This document shows positions 33,038 to 43,224 of a stretch of 46,476 nt of DNA, in pieces. Positions within the stretch are counted from its first letter, which is position 1. Every line of letters begins with the position of its first letter. The stretch is from Candidatus Omnitrophota bacterium. Its GTDB lineage: Bacteria > Omnitrophota > Gorgyraeia > Gygaellales > Profunditerraquicolaceae. The position numbers and the translations under genes are program-made. Location of the stretch: contig JAPLLV010000055.1 in the NCBI GenBank assembly GCA_026387405.1, positions 1-46,476 of the forward strand. Direction: 5' to 3'. The notes under the pieces were generated by a model that worked only from the letters and a program-made list of their open reading frames with translations, made no database searches and was not told the DNA's origin.

Positions 33038-33892
33038 CTAACCTTTCATGGCCTCCACGGTAGAAATAACCTCGATTATCTCTCTGGTAATGTTAGTCTG
33101 ACGCACCTTGTTCCTTAATAATACTAATTCATCGAGAAGCTCATCCGCGTTATCCGTAGCTTCTCCCATAGCAATAACCCTTGCCGCATGCTCTGCCGCA
33201 AAGGCGCTCAAAATGATCCCCCTCATTCTATTTAAAACATGCAGCGGCAGGAGTTCCTCTAAGACAGAATGCGCCTCCGGCTCCACAATATAATCTAATT
33301 CCTTCCCGTCGGCGACCCTGACATTTAAAAGCCTATCCAGGGCCGGGGCGTATCTTGAGGGAGATTCAAAATTCATATAAGCAACGTACACCTCATCCGT
33401 TTCCCGTTTTAAGAACATATCGGTTAAATCGCCGGTGATTTTATCGCAGGCTTCCCTGGAATAACGGCCGTAAAATTCTCCATAAGCAAGGTATGTATCG
33501 AGCCCCGTTCTTTTAAAATAGTTTGAAGCCTTTTTACCCACGGTTATTAACTTTATCTCGCGCCCCCCGGTCTTCCCTAAGAAATCCTGGGCCGCCTGGA
33601 TTACGCTGTGATTATAACTGCCGCAAAGGCCCGTGTCGGAGGTTATCACGCATAAAGCCAGGCTTTTTTTATTTACCCTCTCTTCCAGCAAAGGGTGCGC
33701 CTCTTTCTTGAAACTGGCTAAAAGATTACGCAAGACCTGCTCAAGGCTCAAACAATATTCTCTGGAATGGCCCAGAGCGCGTTGAGCGGACTTTAACTTT
33801 GAAACCGACACCATCTCCATCGCCCGAGTCAATTTCTCCGTATTTACTATGCTGCGTATCCTTGATTTTATCTGCCTAAGAGACTGCGTCAT
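33038..33892 (-). CDS. atpG: ATP synthase gamma subunit
   Basis: 284 residues. The N-terminal helix RQIKSRIRSIVNTEKLTRAM and the C-terminal NADELLDELVLLRNKVRQTNITRE are diagnostic. It is the central rotor of F1, six bases before atpD. Confidence 0.97.
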   Translation of the reverse strand: MTQSLRQIKSRIRSIVNTEKLTRAMEMVSVSKLKSAQRALGHSREYCLSLEQVLRNLLASFKKEAHPLLEERVNKKSLALCVITSDTGLCGSYNHSVIQAAQDFLGKTGGREIKLITVGKKASNYFKRTGLDTYLAYGEFYGRYSREACDKITGDLTDMFLKRETDEVYVAYMNFESPSRYAPALDRLLNVRVADGKELDYIVEPEAHSVLEELLPLHVLNRMRGIILSAFAAEHAARVIAMGEATDNADELLDELVLLRNKVRQTNITREIIEVISTVEAMKG

Positions 33893-33901
33893 TTGTTTAT
33901 A

Positions 33902-35419
33902 TCAGGGCGAAAAGCTATTTTTAAATTCTACAACGGCAATATTAAGCCGCTCTTTTAAAGCCCCCTCTAGGACTTTACTGCTTTCTATCTCCTTCCCTAT
34001 TGCAGGATAATTCTTTTGCATAAACTGATATAATCCCGACTCGAATTTTTTTATGGAGGCTACTGGAAGATTATCCAGCAGGCCCTGCTCTCCGGCATAG
34101 ATAATCATTACCTGCCTGTCCAGAGAAAGCATGTCATATTGGTCCTGTTTAAGGATCTCGACCATCCTCTCCCCGCGGTTCAATTGGAATTGCACTGACT
34201 TATCCATCTCCGAGCCGAATTTCGTAAAGGCGGCCAATTCCCGGTATTGCGCCAGGTCCAGCCTTAATTGACCCGCAACCGCCCGCATGGCTTGGGTCTG
34301 GGCCTTGCCTCCCACCCGCGAAACCGACAGACCTACGTTTACGGCGGGACGCACCCCCGCGTAAAAAAGGTCGCTCTCCAGATATATCTGTCCGTCGGTG
34401 ATCGAGATCACGTTTGTGGGTATATAGCTGGATATGTCCCCTGCCTGGGTCTCTACTATCGGTATGGCCGTAAGGGACCCCCCGCCAAGATCATCTCTTA
34501 ATTTTGCCGCGCGCTCGAGGAGCCGGGAATGCAGATAAAATATATCTCCGGGATAAGCCTCCCTGCCCGGAGGCCTTCTTAATAGAAGGGATATCTGCCG
34601 ATACGCCTGCGCGTGTTTTGAGAGATCATCGTAAATGATCAAGGCGTGTTTGCCGGAATACAAAAACTCCTCTGCCATGGCGCATCCGGCATAAGGGGCT
34701 AAATATTGCAAGGACGCGCTGGCCCTGGCTGAAGCGCTGACCACGGTTGTGTACTCCATCGCGCCGTACTTCTGCAGCTTTTCCGCCACAGCCACCACAT
34801 CAGAGATCTTTTGTCCTATTGCCACATAAATACAATAAACGTTTTTATTCTTTTGATTGATTATGGTATCGATGCAGATCGCCGTCTTCCCGGTCTGCCT
34901 GTCCCCTATTACAAGTTCGCGCTGACCGCGGCCTATGGGGATCATGGAGTCGATAGCCTTAATGCCGGTTTCCATGGGCTCTTTGACCTGCTGGCGTTCG
35001 ATCACGTTCGGAGCCCTGGACTCCAGCGGACGGAATCTGTCCGCGGCTATCGGGCCTTTACCGTCAACAGGACGTCCCAACGCGTTTACTACCCGCCCGA
35101 TAAGCCCGGCACCAACCGGCACCTGAACGATCTTGCCCGTCCTTTTGACGATCTCACCCTCTTTTATATTCCTATCCGGATTATCCGGGCCGAATATTAC
35201 CGCTCCCACGCTATCCTCTTCAAGGTTCAAGACCATGCCGAGGACATCATTCTTAAATTCTATCAACTCTCCTATCATCACGTCATCAAGGCCGTATATG
35301 CGCGCGATGGCGTCTCCCACCTGGATAACCCTCCCTATAGATTCAGTCCTTAACCGGGTCTTATATTTCTCCAGCTCTCTTTTTATTATCGACGTGATCT
35401 CTTCCGGCCTTATTTCCAT
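33902..35419 (-). CDS. atpA: ATP synthase alpha subunit
   Basis: 505 residues. Walker A is GDRQTGKT, with [15 protein letters not shown] and the regulatory [14 protein letters not shown]. Non-catalytic nucleotide-binding subunit. One base after atpH. Confidence 0.98.
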   Translation of the reverse strand: MEIRPEEITSIIKRELEKYKTRLRTESIGRVIQVGDAIARIYGLDDVMIGELIEFKNDVLGMVLNLEEDSVGAVIFGPDNPDRNIKEGEIVKRTGKIVQVPVGAGLIGRVVNALGRPVDGKGPIAADRFRPLESRAPNVIERQQVKEPMETGIKAIDSMIPIGRGQRELVIGDRQTGKTAICIDTIINQKNKNVYCIYVAIGQKISDVVAVAEKLQKYGAMEYTTVVSASARASASLQYLAPYAGCAMAEEFLYSGKHALIIYDDLSKHAQAYRQISLLLRRPPGREAYPGDIFYLHSRLLERAAKLRDDLGGGSLTAIPIVETQAGDISSYIPTNVISITDGQIYLESDLFYAGVRPAVNVGLSVSRVGGKAQTQAMRAVAGQLRLDLAQYRELAAFTKFGSEMDKSVQFQLNRGERMVEILKQDQYDMLSLDRQVMIIYAGEQGLLDNLPVASIKKFESGLYQFMQKNYPAIGKEIESSKVLEGALKERLNIAVVEFKNSFSP

Positions 35420-35420
35420 C

Positions 35421-35966
35421 TTATATTATCCTTACTCCCTTAAGCTTCACATTCAGGTCTTCAAGCCGCCTTCTTAGCGAACCATCGATTATGACATTAC
35501 CTATTGTTACCTGTACCCCGCCCAGAAGGTCGGCATCCAATTCCAAATATAAATTCATTTTCATCCGAAATCTATCTTCCAGCCTTTTTTTGATCTCCCT
35601 GATATTCTCCAATTCCAAAGGGTAAGCGCATTTTAAAAGGGCATCTACCCCCCCTACGTGGGTATAATTGACCCTGACATAATCAGCAATGTCGATCAAC
35701 AACTCGGTGCGTTCTTTTGCTACGAGCAACTTCAAAAAATTCCTTAATTCCTGCGAAAAGCCTTCTTTAAAAACGCTGTCTATAAAGTCGCCTTTCTCCG
35801 CATCCAGGATCCCGGGATTACTCAAAAACTCCCGCATCTGCGGATTGTCGCGGACAACCCCTCTAAGCTTCTTGATTTCGTCTATGGATTCTGCGATGCC
35901 CATATACTCGCCGGCATAACCTATAAATGCCTCGGCGTATCTTTTCGCGATGATCTTTTCTTTCAT
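35421..35966 (-). CDS. atpH: ATP synthase delta subunit
   Basis: 181 residues with [14 protein letters not shown], the conserved central [15 protein letters not shown], and the C-terminal [22 protein letters not shown]. Peripheral stalk. Its ATG overlaps atpF by 4 bases. Confidence 0.95.
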   Translation of the reverse strand: MKEKIIAKRYAEAFIGYAGEYMGIAESIDEIKKLRGVVRDNPQMREFLSNPGILDAEKGDFIDSVFKEGFSQELRNFLKLLVAKERTELLIDIADYVRVNYTHVGGVDALLKCAYPLELENIREIKKRLEDRFRMKMNLYLELDADLLGGVQVTIGNVIIDGSLRRRLEDLNVKLKGVRII

Positions 35967-36460
35967 TGCACTTTATCTACTCTTTCAATAAAGTCTTCCA
36001 CTACTTTTTTGTCTTCTTTTTCGGTGATCTTCTGCTGGAGGACCTCTTCGGCGGCGCTTAATACCAGCCCGATTATTTCATCTTTCAGATCCTCCCTGGC
36101 CTTGGCGATCTCATATTTGATACCGGCCTTTGCGTCCTCAATGACTTTACGCCCTTCTTCCTGCGCGTCTTTGCGCATCTTTCCCAGGATCTCTTCGCCT
36201 TCATTAATCGCCTCTTGGATCTTGGCCTTGGCGGTATCTTCGATCGTCTTGAGTTTTGCCTCATAATCAGACTTTAATTTTTCTACCTCGAGCTTTCCCT
36301 CTTCGATCCCCTTGAATTCAGAGGCGATCTTCTCTTTCCTATCATCCAAAACTTTAAGTATCCGCTTCCAGAGGAAGATCCGCAAGACGAACAATAGTAT
36401 GAGAAAGCTTACTACTTGAGCGAATATCTCACTTGCGCTTAATAATTTTAAAAGTTCCAT
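35963..36460 (-). CDS. atpF: ATP synthase b subunit
   Basis: 165 residues: one N-terminal membrane helix (FAQVVSFLILLFVLRIFLW) followed by a long charged coiled-coil that forms the stator. No second b-type gene is seen in the operon. Confidence 0.95.
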   Translation of the reverse strand: MELLKLLSASEIFAQVVSFLILLFVLRIFLWKRILKVLDDRKEKIASEFKGIEEGKLEVEKLKSDYEAKLKTIEDTAKAKIQEAINEGEEILGKMRKDAQEEGRKVIEDAKAGIKYEIAKAREDLKDEIIGLVLSAAEEVLQQKITEKEDKKVVEDFIERVDKVQ

Positions 36461-36477
36461 ATTGATTTAATCGACTG

Positions 36478-36708
36478 TCAGATTTTCCCTGCCAGGGAAA
36501 AGGCAAAAACCAACGCATAGATAGTCAGGGCTTCGATAAAGGCGCATCCGGTTGCCATGGCGATGAGTATCTTAGTGGACGCCTCGGGCTGCCTTCCGGT
36601 TGCCTCCATCGCTGAACTCACCGCTTTGGCTAACCCCAACGCCGAACCAAAAGCAGCTATCGCTACCGCAAGAGGTAACGTGATCCCCAGTGCTACTTTA
36701 TAATCCAT
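36478..36708 (-). CDS. atpE: ATP synthase c subunit
   Basis: 76 residues, two helices with the loop GRQPEA. The ion-binding Glu59 lies in FIEALTIYALV; the Gln and Ser found in sodium-type rings (positions around the first helix and after the Glu) are Leu and Ala here, so proton use is likely. GAGGAGGG before ATG gives a strong ribosome site. Confidence 0.96.
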   Translation of the reverse strand: MDYKVALGITLPLAVAIAAFGSALGLAKAVSSAMEATGRQPEASTKILIAMATGCAFIEALTIYALVFAFSLAGKI

Positions 36709-36739
36709 TTTGAACCCTCCTCGTTAATAAGTATCTTCC

Positions 36740-36797
36740 CAAAACAAAAGCTGCCTCTGGCGGTCTGCTTTTGTTTTGTCCCGCGCTATGCGCGGGA
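36740..36797 (-). repeat. Two perfect hairpins between atpB and atpE
   Basis: 36740-36778 has arms CAAAACAAAAG/CTTTTGTTTTG around a 17-base loop with a GCCTCTGGCGG palindrome; 36779-36797 has 8-base arms TCCCGCGC/GCGCGGGA with a 3-base loop. They lie in the 101-base gap; neither is followed by a T tract. They could set atpE levels by processing or stabilising the mRNA. The GCCTCTGGCGG word recurs at 17644-17654. Confidence 0.75.
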
Positions 36798-36809
36798 TCT
36801 CTCCTTCTT

Positions 36810-37559
36810 CTAACTTTCCTCATGCTCAATTATAAGCGTAAAATATATGGTTGTCAAAAGGCAAAAGACCCCTGCCTGGACAATAGAAGCTATTATCACC
36901 AGAAGCGTGCTGAATAATAAGAGCGGCACTGCCTTAAGGCCTAAGCCCGATATGACCGCTATAAGCATATCGTCTCCCCAGATATTGCTGCGCAGACGAA
37001 GCGAAAGACTTATCGGCCTTACCAATTCAGAAAGTATGTGCAGGAAAAACATCATCAGGGGGAATATTACCGAAAAGGCAAGGAAACCCCTCGGCCTTCC
37101 CAATAGATGGTCTATGTAGCCGCGAAACCGCAATTCCTTAAAAGCGGCGTACTGAACGTACACAAAAACACACAATGCCAATGCCAGGGTAGTTGACCAG
37201 CTGGAGGTCGCAGACTTCATAAAAGGGATGAGGCCAAAAAGGTTCATGCTAAGTATATAAATGAACAAAGTTCCTATAAATGGCGTATAGCTGCGAGCCT
37301 TAGGGCCAAGTATACCTGAAAGAAAATCATCGACAGCGCCGACAAAGATCTCCAGAGCGATCTGCAGCCTGCCGGGAGAACCTCTTTTCTTACGGGTAAC
37401 CTCGAATACCGCCAGACAAATGATCCCGGCAACAATAAGTGAGAATACTATGTTCTCATAATAGGCGAGGTGAGACAGCCAGCGGCAATTGGGAAATTTC
37501 TCTTCCAGGAGGGTTATAAAATTCGGCAACTCGGTGTGACTTAAGCTTTTTTCGATCAT
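36810..37559 (-). CDS. atpB: ATP synthase a subunit
   Basis: 249 residues with five to six helices. The conserved stator arginine is in SLSLRLRSNIWGDD, where most species have RLFGN, and LTTIYFTLIIEH is the final helix. Proton channel with the c ring. Its ATG overlaps the previous gene. Confidence 0.93.
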   Translation of the reverse strand: MIEKSLSHTELPNFITLLEEKFPNCRWLSHLAYYENIVFSLIVAGIICLAVFEVTRKKRGSPGRLQIALEIFVGAVDDFLSGILGPKARSYTPFIGTLFIYILSMNLFGLIPFMKSATSSWSTTLALALCVFVYVQYAAFKELRFRGYIDHLLGRPRGFLAFSVIFPLMMFFLHILSELVRPISLSLRLRSNIWGDDMLIAVISGLGLKAVPLLLFSTLLVIIASIVQAGVFCLLTTIYFTLIIEHEES

Positions 37560-37792
37560 TTTCCCTGGCTGTCTTTGGCGAGCAGCATGATTATTTTAAT
37601 CGTCTCGCTTATGCCTATCGCAAATCCCAGACCAATACAGATGAATACAATATAATTCCCCGAACCAAACCTATCCTTAAGATACGCGCCGATAAAATAT
37701 CCCCCCACCGGATTCCATACCAATATAAAAGGTATAGTAGAAAGCAATGCCCCGGTTTTAATATGTTTGTATAGGTCTTCTTTTCTTTTCAT
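37556..37792 (-). CDS. AtpZ/AtpI-type ATP synthase accessory protein
   Basis: 78 residues with two helices (LLSTIPFILVWNPVGGYFIG and IVFICIGLGFAIGISETIKII), the usual layout of AtpI/AtpZ at the head of atp operons. Assists c-ring assembly. It overlaps atpB by 4 bases. Confidence 0.8.
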   Translation of the reverse strand: MKRKEDLYKHIKTGALLSTIPFILVWNPVGGYFIGAYLKDRFGSGNYIVFICIGLGFAIGISETIKIIMLLAKDSQGK

Positions 37793-37833
37793 CGCGTGGG
37801 TCTATCCGCCGCATGCCTTTCCAACTGTGTTCC

Positions 37834-37862
37834 ATTATATATTGAAAATTGGTATTTGTAAA
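37834..37862 (-). promoter_or_regulatory. Strong promoter for the ATP synthase operon
   Basis: Minus TTTACA (37857-37862), 17-base spacer and perfect TATAAT (37834-37839), about 40 bases before the atpZ/I ATG. Confidence 0.75.
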
Positions 37863-37888
37863 CCCCGTTAGTGAATAAAATTCCGGCG

Positions 37889-38107
37889 CTATTTGCCCTT
37901 TTTCCTCCCGGTTTTCTTTGTTGCTTTTTTCTTTTTAGCCGATAGCCTGACTTTTAATATTTTCTTGCGGTATTCGGTTGGCGTAAAACGGGTGAATTTC
38001 TTAAACTGCCTGATAAATGATTCCGCGTTCTCGTATCCTAGTTTATCGGAAACCTGATTGACATTTTCGGCATATCCGCTCCTTTCAAAACCCTCCCCCT
38101 TCTTCAA
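37889..38107 (-). CDS. Isolated AraC-type HTH half with a basic tail
   Basis: 72 residues from a TTG start. SDKLGYENAESFIRQFKKFT and RFTPTEYRKK match the second HTH of AraC regulators; the first HTH and any ligand domain are missing, and the tail is KKKKATKKTGRKKGK. No Shine-Dalgarno is visible, and it starts 8 bases after the azoreductase stop. It could be a small DNA-binding protein or a relic of an AraC gene; I cannot tell which. Confidence 0.5.
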   Translation of the reverse strand: MKKGEGFERSGYAENVNQVSDKLGYENAESFIRQFKKFTRFTPTEYRKKILKVRLSAKKKKATKKTGRKKGK

Positions 38108-38115
38108 ATATGCGG

Positions 38116-38739
38116 TTAAAATTGAGCTGCCAGTTCCTGCGCCTGCTTTTGGGCCAACAAAATTTTTTCTTTCTGCATATCCGGCCCCATATCCATGGGT
38201 TGGGCAATGACAAACGCAATATCCGTGATCCCCACAAACCCGAACACCGCGCGCAGGTAAGGCTCCTGGAAATCAAAGGCGCGCATAGTCCCGGAATTAT
38301 AGTCACCGCCGCGGCTGGCTATCACTATCATCTTTTTGTTCTTCACTAATCCTTCCACCCCGCCTGCGGTATAGCGGAAAAGGTATTTCGGCTGCACGAT
38401 GATATCTATATACTGTTTGAGGGTATAAGGGATACTGAAATTCCACATGGGGGTACTTATAAGATAGGCATCGGCTGAGGTGAATCTTTCAATATGCAGG
38501 ATAATATCCTCCCAGGCCTCTTTTAATCCGCCAAAAAGGTCTTTTCCTCCCAGTAGAACGTATTTACCGTCAACCCTTTTAACGGTCAGAGACGGCAGAA
38601 CCTCCCTGGTCAGGTCTAATTCCTCTACCACCCAATCGGCGTGTTTTTCCTTAAAAGTATCCAGGAACTTTCCACTCACCTGTAGCGTCCTAGATTCCTC
38701 TCCTCTGGGGGTAGCAATAATATGCAATAATTTTTTCAT
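38116..38739 (-). CDS. FMN-dependent NADH azoreductase family protein
   Basis: 207 residues, flavodoxin-like fold. The motif STPMWNFSIPYTLKQYID is the AzoR FMN/quinone site and VIASRGGDY the second loop. The family reduces quinones and azo dyes with NADH. GGAGGGGAT precedes the ATG. Confidence 0.9.
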   Translation of the reverse strand: MKKLLHIIATPRGEESRTLQVSGKFLDTFKEKHADWVVEELDLTREVLPSLTVKRVDGKYVLLGGKDLFGGLKEAWEDIILHIERFTSADAYLISTPMWNFSIPYTLKQYIDIIVQPKYLFRYTAGGVEGLVKNKKMIVIASRGGDYNSGTMRAFDFQEPYLRAVFGFVGITDIAFVIAQPMDMGPDMQKEKILLAQKQAQELAAQF

Positions 38740-38782
38740 ATCCCCTCCTTTGGGTACCTGATAGAATCAGATGCCTACACAG

Positions 38783-38832
38783 ACACCTGGCCCAGATTAG
38801 GCGCCCGGCGCTTATCTGAATTGCGCCGGTGT
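38783..38832. repeat. Compound hairpin in the azoreductase leader
   Basis: A perfect 7-base hairpin CCGGCGC/GCGCCGG (38805-38829) with an outer ACACC (38783) that can pair with GGTGT (38828-38832), overlapping the inner stem by two bases. The word CCTGGCCCAGAT at 38786 also occurs in the cold-shock leader. Confidence 0.55.
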
Positions 38833-38873
38833 TCCCTCGTGGGAAAATTGGGCAGTGTGCTGCTTTCTACAGC

Positions 38874-38907
38874 AAAAAGGCTATGCTCACCCGCTGCGAT
38901 CATAGCC
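38874..38907 (-). terminator. Intrinsic terminator after the KimA-like gene
   Basis: Minus-strand 7-base stem GGCTATG/CATAGCC with a 15-base loop and five U. It lies about 35 bases past the stop at 38944. Confidence 0.8.
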
Positions 38908-38943
38908 CTGGATATTCCAGACTACCACATAACATCTACCCTG

Positions 38944-40923
38944 CTAAACCCGTATCGGCAATATAACGAAAGGTATACCCTGTCTATATAATCTCTTCTG
39001 TAAAGTAAAAACCGTATAATTATGGAACAACGGAGAAAAAAGTGAATCTTTTTCAAAGACTAGCTGCCCTCCGAAAAAGACGGAGTTTGGAAAACGCTCC
39101 AGGATCCGGGGAGTGATCTGGCTGATCTGATCCACCACATCAACGCCGATCACGGAGATCCCTTCAGCGTGGTAGCCCTGCTGCTTCATAAAGTTTACGT
39201 AGCGGTTCAGATCCTTATCTACCTGGCTTTCCAGGTTTTCCATCTCTTGCACACCCTTGAAATTCCCCGCGTCTACCATCCCCACTTCCATAAATACAAA
39301 ATTTTTAAATACATTCCCGAACAATCTGATCACCCCAAAAAGGGTATGCAGCCCCATACCGTTGAATCCGTTCACTAATAGGACCGCGGTCTTTGCCTGC
39401 GGTTCAAATGGCGGCGCCTCTTTCAAACCTTGCGCGGCAGATTCTTGCAATTGAACGGCAACCGCAAGACTATTAAGCCGGTGCAGTTGTTTGGCGATCT
39501 TATGGTAATGCCGCTTGGTAAGGACAGCCAGGAGGACTAATATGGCAGTGATAAATAATGTAATCCACCCTCCTTCATTGAATTTCATGACTATCATAGA
39601 GATGAGTATAAAAGAACAAAGCAGTAAACCCACCCCGTTTATGGTAATCTTCCTGACCCATTTCTTTACTTTACCCCTGGCAATCCACCAGTGGCGCACC
39701 ATGCCCAACTGGGAAAGGACAAAGGTAATAAATACGTTGATACTATAAAGTATAACCAGGAACCTCACAGAGGCATGGGTCAAAAACATCAATAACGCGG
39801 ACAAAAGCCCCATGATGAGTATCCCTTTTTGGATCACCAGCCTGTCGCTCAAACTGGAGAACCTTGCGGGAAACCAGCGGTCTTGCGCCATATTCGCCAA
39901 TACCCTTGGGCCGTCTAAGAATCCGGTTTGCGCGGCTACAAAAAGAAGCGTGGCTTCTGAAATAAGGGTAATAAGGATAAGGAAGAAGCCGAATCTGCCC
40001 CACCCGCCGGCAATCCGCTCCAGAAGAATGGCGTTAAGGGTCTTGCCGTGCTGCGGGCCTATACCATAAAATATATAGGCGATCATCAATCCCATAACCA
40101 CGAAAGAAAGAGAAATAGCCATATAGCGCATAGTGCGCTTTGCCGTCTGCACCTTAGGCTCCCTTAAAACGGGGATCCCGTTACTGACGGCCTCGATACC
40201 GGTAAAGGTTCCCGCGCCCATACTATAAGAACGCATGATCAGAAAAAACACCCCAAAAAAACCAACCTGGGAAACAGCGCTGTGAATATCCGACTTTGCT
40301 GCAATCCCTATCTCCCCCAAATGCGGGGCATGCCTAAAAAACGCGAAACAGATTATAAAAAAATGGGTAACGAGAAAGGTTAGGAATATCGGCACAAGAG
40401 GAAGGACCGATTCCTTTACCCCCCTCATATTCAAATAGATAAGGGTAAAAACGATCAAGATAGCAAAATCAAGCCTGTATGGATACCATTGCGCAGGGAG
40501 AAAACTGAATATGGCGTCCGCGCCGCTGGCAATGGAAACCGTAACCGTAAGCACGTAATCAATAAGCAGGGCGCAGCCGGAGATCATTCCTATGGTGGGA
40601 GATAATAATTTGCTGGCAACCAGGTAGCCGCCGCCGCCGTGAGGAAAAAGCTCGACGATCTGCGAATAGCTTGAAGTGATAATAAATATAGTCAGGACCG
40701 TGCCGATAGCTACGAATATACTTAGATATATGTGGCCGTGCAATGCCAGGAATGCTTCCTGAGGTCCGTAACAGGAAGAAGACAGGCCATCCGCCCCCAG
40801 CCCCACCCAGGCAAAAAAGGCTATCAAGGAAAGCTTGTAAAAGATGCCCAGATCCTGCGGATTGCGCGACCTGCCCAGCAATAGATTTTTTATTCTTTGG
40901 AACAGCGGTGTCTCAGATTCCAA
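38944..40923 (-). CDS. KimA-like APC-family potassium permease
   Basis: 659 residues, twelve membrane helices then a soluble C-terminal domain from about 510. Key phrases match KimA (YdaO): GADGLSSSCYGPQEAF, PHGGGGYLVASKLLSP, IDYVLTVTVSIASGADAI and GTFTGIEAVSNGIP. KimA imports potassium with protons and in Bacillus is shut by cyclic di-AMP. The soluble domain (VLLVNGFNGMGLHTLFGVIR) may be the control part. It begins one base after the hppA stop. An amino acid substrate remains possible. Confidence 0.75.
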   Translation of the reverse strand: MESETPLFQRIKNLLLGRSRNPQDLGIFYKLSLIAFFAWVGLGADGLSSSCYGPQEAFLALHGHIYLSIFVAIGTVLTIFIITSSYSQIVELFPHGGGGYLVASKLLSPTIGMISGCALLIDYVLTVTVSIASGADAIFSFLPAQWYPYRLDFAILIVFTLIYLNMRGVKESVLPLVPIFLTFLVTHFFIICFAFFRHAPHLGEIGIAAKSDIHSAVSQVGFFGVFFLIMRSYSMGAGTFTGIEAVSNGIPVLREPKVQTAKRTMRYMAISLSFVVMGLMIAYIFYGIGPQHGKTLNAILLERIAGGWGRFGFFLILITLISEATLLFVAAQTGFLDGPRVLANMAQDRWFPARFSSLSDRLVIQKGILIMGLLSALLMFLTHASVRFLVILYSINVFITFVLSQLGMVRHWWIARGKVKKWVRKITINGVGLLLCSFILISMIVMKFNEGGWITLFITAILVLLAVLTKRHYHKIAKQLHRLNSLAVAVQLQESAAQGLKEAPPFEPQAKTAVLLVNGFNGMGLHTLFGVIRLFGNVFKNFVFMEVGMVDAGNFKGVQEMENLESQVDKDLNRYVNFMKQQGYHAEGISVIGVDVVDQISQITPRILERFPNSVFFGGQLVFEKDSLFSPLFHNYTVFTLQKRLYRQGIPFVILPIRV

Positions 40924-40924
40924 G

Positions 40925-43204
40925 TTAGAATTCTCCTTTCCTGTAATTCCTGAATGTCAGCCTCCCATGTTTAGAATACAGGATAGCGCCGAAGATCAAA
41001 AGCGTGCATAAGACTATCGCCGCGATGACCCGTATGTCGCCCCTATTATAGTGTATAAGGATAGGCGCGGCAAGCAGGGAAACCAGGTTAATGACCTTGA
41101 TCATCGGGTTTAAGGCCGGGCCTGCCGTATCTTTTAAAGGATCCCCCACCGTATCTCCCACAACAGAAGCCTTGTGCGCGTCTGAACCCTTTCCTCCGTA
41201 GAGGCCGTCTTCGATGGTCTTCTTGGCATTATCCCAGGCGCCGCCGGCAGTAGCCATAAATACCGCCAAAAGCTGCCCTGATAAAATTACTCCTGCCAGG
41301 AATCCGCCTAATGCCTCTACGCTCAAAAGCATCCCGATCAATATCGGGCTGATCACGGCTATCAGGGCTAAACCCATAAGCTCTTTCTGCGCGGAGATGG
41401 TACAAATATCCACTGCCTGTTTATAATCTGGTTTTACCTTGCCTTCCATCAGCCCCGGGATACGGAATTGACGACGCACTTCCTCTACGATCAATGCCGC
41501 TGCCCTGGCAACTGAATTAATGGTCAGAGCGGAGAATAAACAGGGTATTGCCCCGCCGAGAAGCAGGCCGATAAAAACGATCGGCTCTGAAACGCGTATG
41601 CCGGTGGAAAGAAGGCGCAAGGACTCTCCGACGCCCATCTGCGCCTGCACCTTAGTCACATCCGTTAAAAAAGAGCCGAATAGAGACACTGCCGCGATCA
41701 CCGCGGAACCAATGGCAACGCCCTTGGTGATCGCCTTGGTGGTATTACCCACGGCATCCAGGTCCGCCATGATCTGGCGCGCCTGCGGTTCAAGATGAGC
41801 CATCTCTCCTATGCCATTGGCATTATCAGAGATAGGGCCAAAGGAATCCATGGCCACATTGTTTCCGGTCAGGGTAAGCATACCTATGCCGGTCATCGCC
41901 ACCCCGTACAAAACAAATACTACGGGTTGGCCCCGATATAAGAGGACTGCCGCCAGGATGGTCACGGCTATAACCACGAACTGCCATGCGCTGGACTCGA
42001 ATCCTATGGATAGGCCGCGCAAGATCAGGGTAGCTGAACCGGTCCGGGAAGAACCCGCTATTTCTTTAACCGGCGCATTATGTGTATGCGTAAAATATTT
42101 GGTGATCTCGTCTATAACGATGGCCAGCAATATACCGACGCCCACGGAGAAAAAAGCCCTCCACTCGTGCATATAAAAGTGGGCCAGGAACAGGAATGCC
42201 ACCATGGAAATACCGGCAGAGGCATAAAATCCCCGGTTGATGCTGGAAAACGCATCGCTTGCCCTATCGCCGGTTTTCCCCTTTACCAGGTACGTCCCGA
42301 TGATCGAGGAAAGCACCCCGATGCCGCGCACCAATAAAGGAAAGATGATCCATTTCAACTGGTGGGTTATGGATACAAGAGCAAGACCCAGGATCAATCC
42401 CGAAACGATAGTTACTTCATAAGACTCGAAGATATCCGCTGCCATACCCGCGCAATCGCCGACATTATCTCCTACCAGGTCGGCAATGACCGCGGCATTC
42501 CTGGGATCGTCCTCGGGGATGTTCTTTTCCACTTTTCCCACCAGATCCGCCCCCACATCCGCCGCCTTAGTAAAGATACCTCCGCCGACGCGCATGAATA
42601 AAGCCAGGAGCGTCCCGCCGAAACCAAAACCTAACAAAACGTCCGGCGACGCAATGCCAAACACAATGAATATTATGGTCCCGCCTAACAGGCCAAGGCC
42701 GTCGGTAAGCATACCGGTGATGGTGCCTGTCCTGTAAGCGATCTTCAAGGCCTCGGAAAAACTGCTGCGCGCGGCTTGAGCCACGCGGACATTCCCTTCA
42801 ACGGCCATACGCATACCCAACTGCCCCACCATAAGCGAGAAGAAAGCGCCCATCACAAAGGCGATGGCGCGGCCCATCCCAACAATCATCCGCACCATGT
42901 CCGGGCTAAAATTCTTAAAACGCTCCAAGGCCTCGCCGCTTGGCGGAATGACATATACGGAAAAGAACAATACCCCCGTGAGGATAATAATAAAGGGGAG
43001 TATGCTTTTTAACTGCCGCCCCAGATATGCGTCTGCGCCTGTGCGTATTGCAAACCATACCTCCTGCATACGTTCCGTGCCTTTATCTTTCTTCATCACC
43101 TGGGTCCTGAGTAAAACCGCGTACCCCAGCCCCAGGAAGGCAACGCAAAGTACCCCCCAGATGGCAAAGGTTTCAAACAAAGTTGTGTGCACTAGACCTA
43201 ACAT
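40925..43204 (-). CDS. hppA: Membrane proton-translocating pyrophosphatase
   Basis: 759 residues, about sixteen helices. The catalytic loops are [34 protein letters not shown] and [17 protein letters not shown]. The sequence [10 protein letters not shown] carries Lys at the position that is Ala in potassium-dependent enzymes, so a potassium-independent proton pump is likely. It pumps protons with pyrophosphate and lies between exbD and the KimA-like gene. Confidence 0.96.
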   Translation of the reverse strand: MLGLVHTTLFETFAIWGVLCVAFLGLGYAVLLRTQVMKKDKGTERMQEVWFAIRTGADAYLGRQLKSILPFIIILTGVLFFSVYVIPPSGEALERFKNFSPDMVRMIVGMGRAIAFVMGAFFSLMVGQLGMRMAVEGNVRVAQAARSSFSEALKIAYRTGTITGMLTDGLGLLGGTIIFIVFGIASPDVLLGFGFGGTLLALFMRVGGGIFTKAADVGADLVGKVEKNIPEDDPRNAAVIADLVGDNVGDCAGMAADIFESYEVTIVSGLILGLALVSITHQLKWIIFPLLVRGIGVLSSIIGTYLVKGKTGDRASDAFSSINRGFYASAGISMVAFLFLAHFYMHEWRAFFSVGVGILLAIVIDEITKYFTHTHNAPVKEIAGSSRTGSATLILRGLSIGFESSAWQFVVIAVTILAAVLLYRGQPVVFVLYGVAMTGIGMLTLTGNNVAMDSFGPISDNANGIGEMAHLEPQARQIMADLDAVGNTTKAITKGVAIGSAVIAAVSLFGSFLTDVTKVQAQMGVGESLRLLSTGIRVSEPIVFIGLLLGGAIPCLFSALTINSVARAAALIVEEVRRQFRIPGLMEGKVKPDYKQAVDICTISAQKELMGLALIAVISPILIGMLLSVEALGGFLAGVILSGQLLAVFMATAGGAWDNAKKTIEDGLYGGKGSDAHKASVVGDTVGDPLKDTAGPALNPMIKVINLVSLLAAPILIHYNRGDIRVIAAIVLCTLLIFGAILYSKHGRLTFRNYRKGEF

Positions 43205-43224
43205 GTTAAATGTTCTCCCTTCTC

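Noticed and set aside
34811-35353. 180-codon plus-strand frame
   Set aside because: Antisense to atpA, and no domain or ribosome site.
36478-36708. Sodium-type c subunit
   Set aside because: The extra Gln and Ser ligands of sodium rings are not present; the ion-binding Glu stands with Ala and Leu neighbours.
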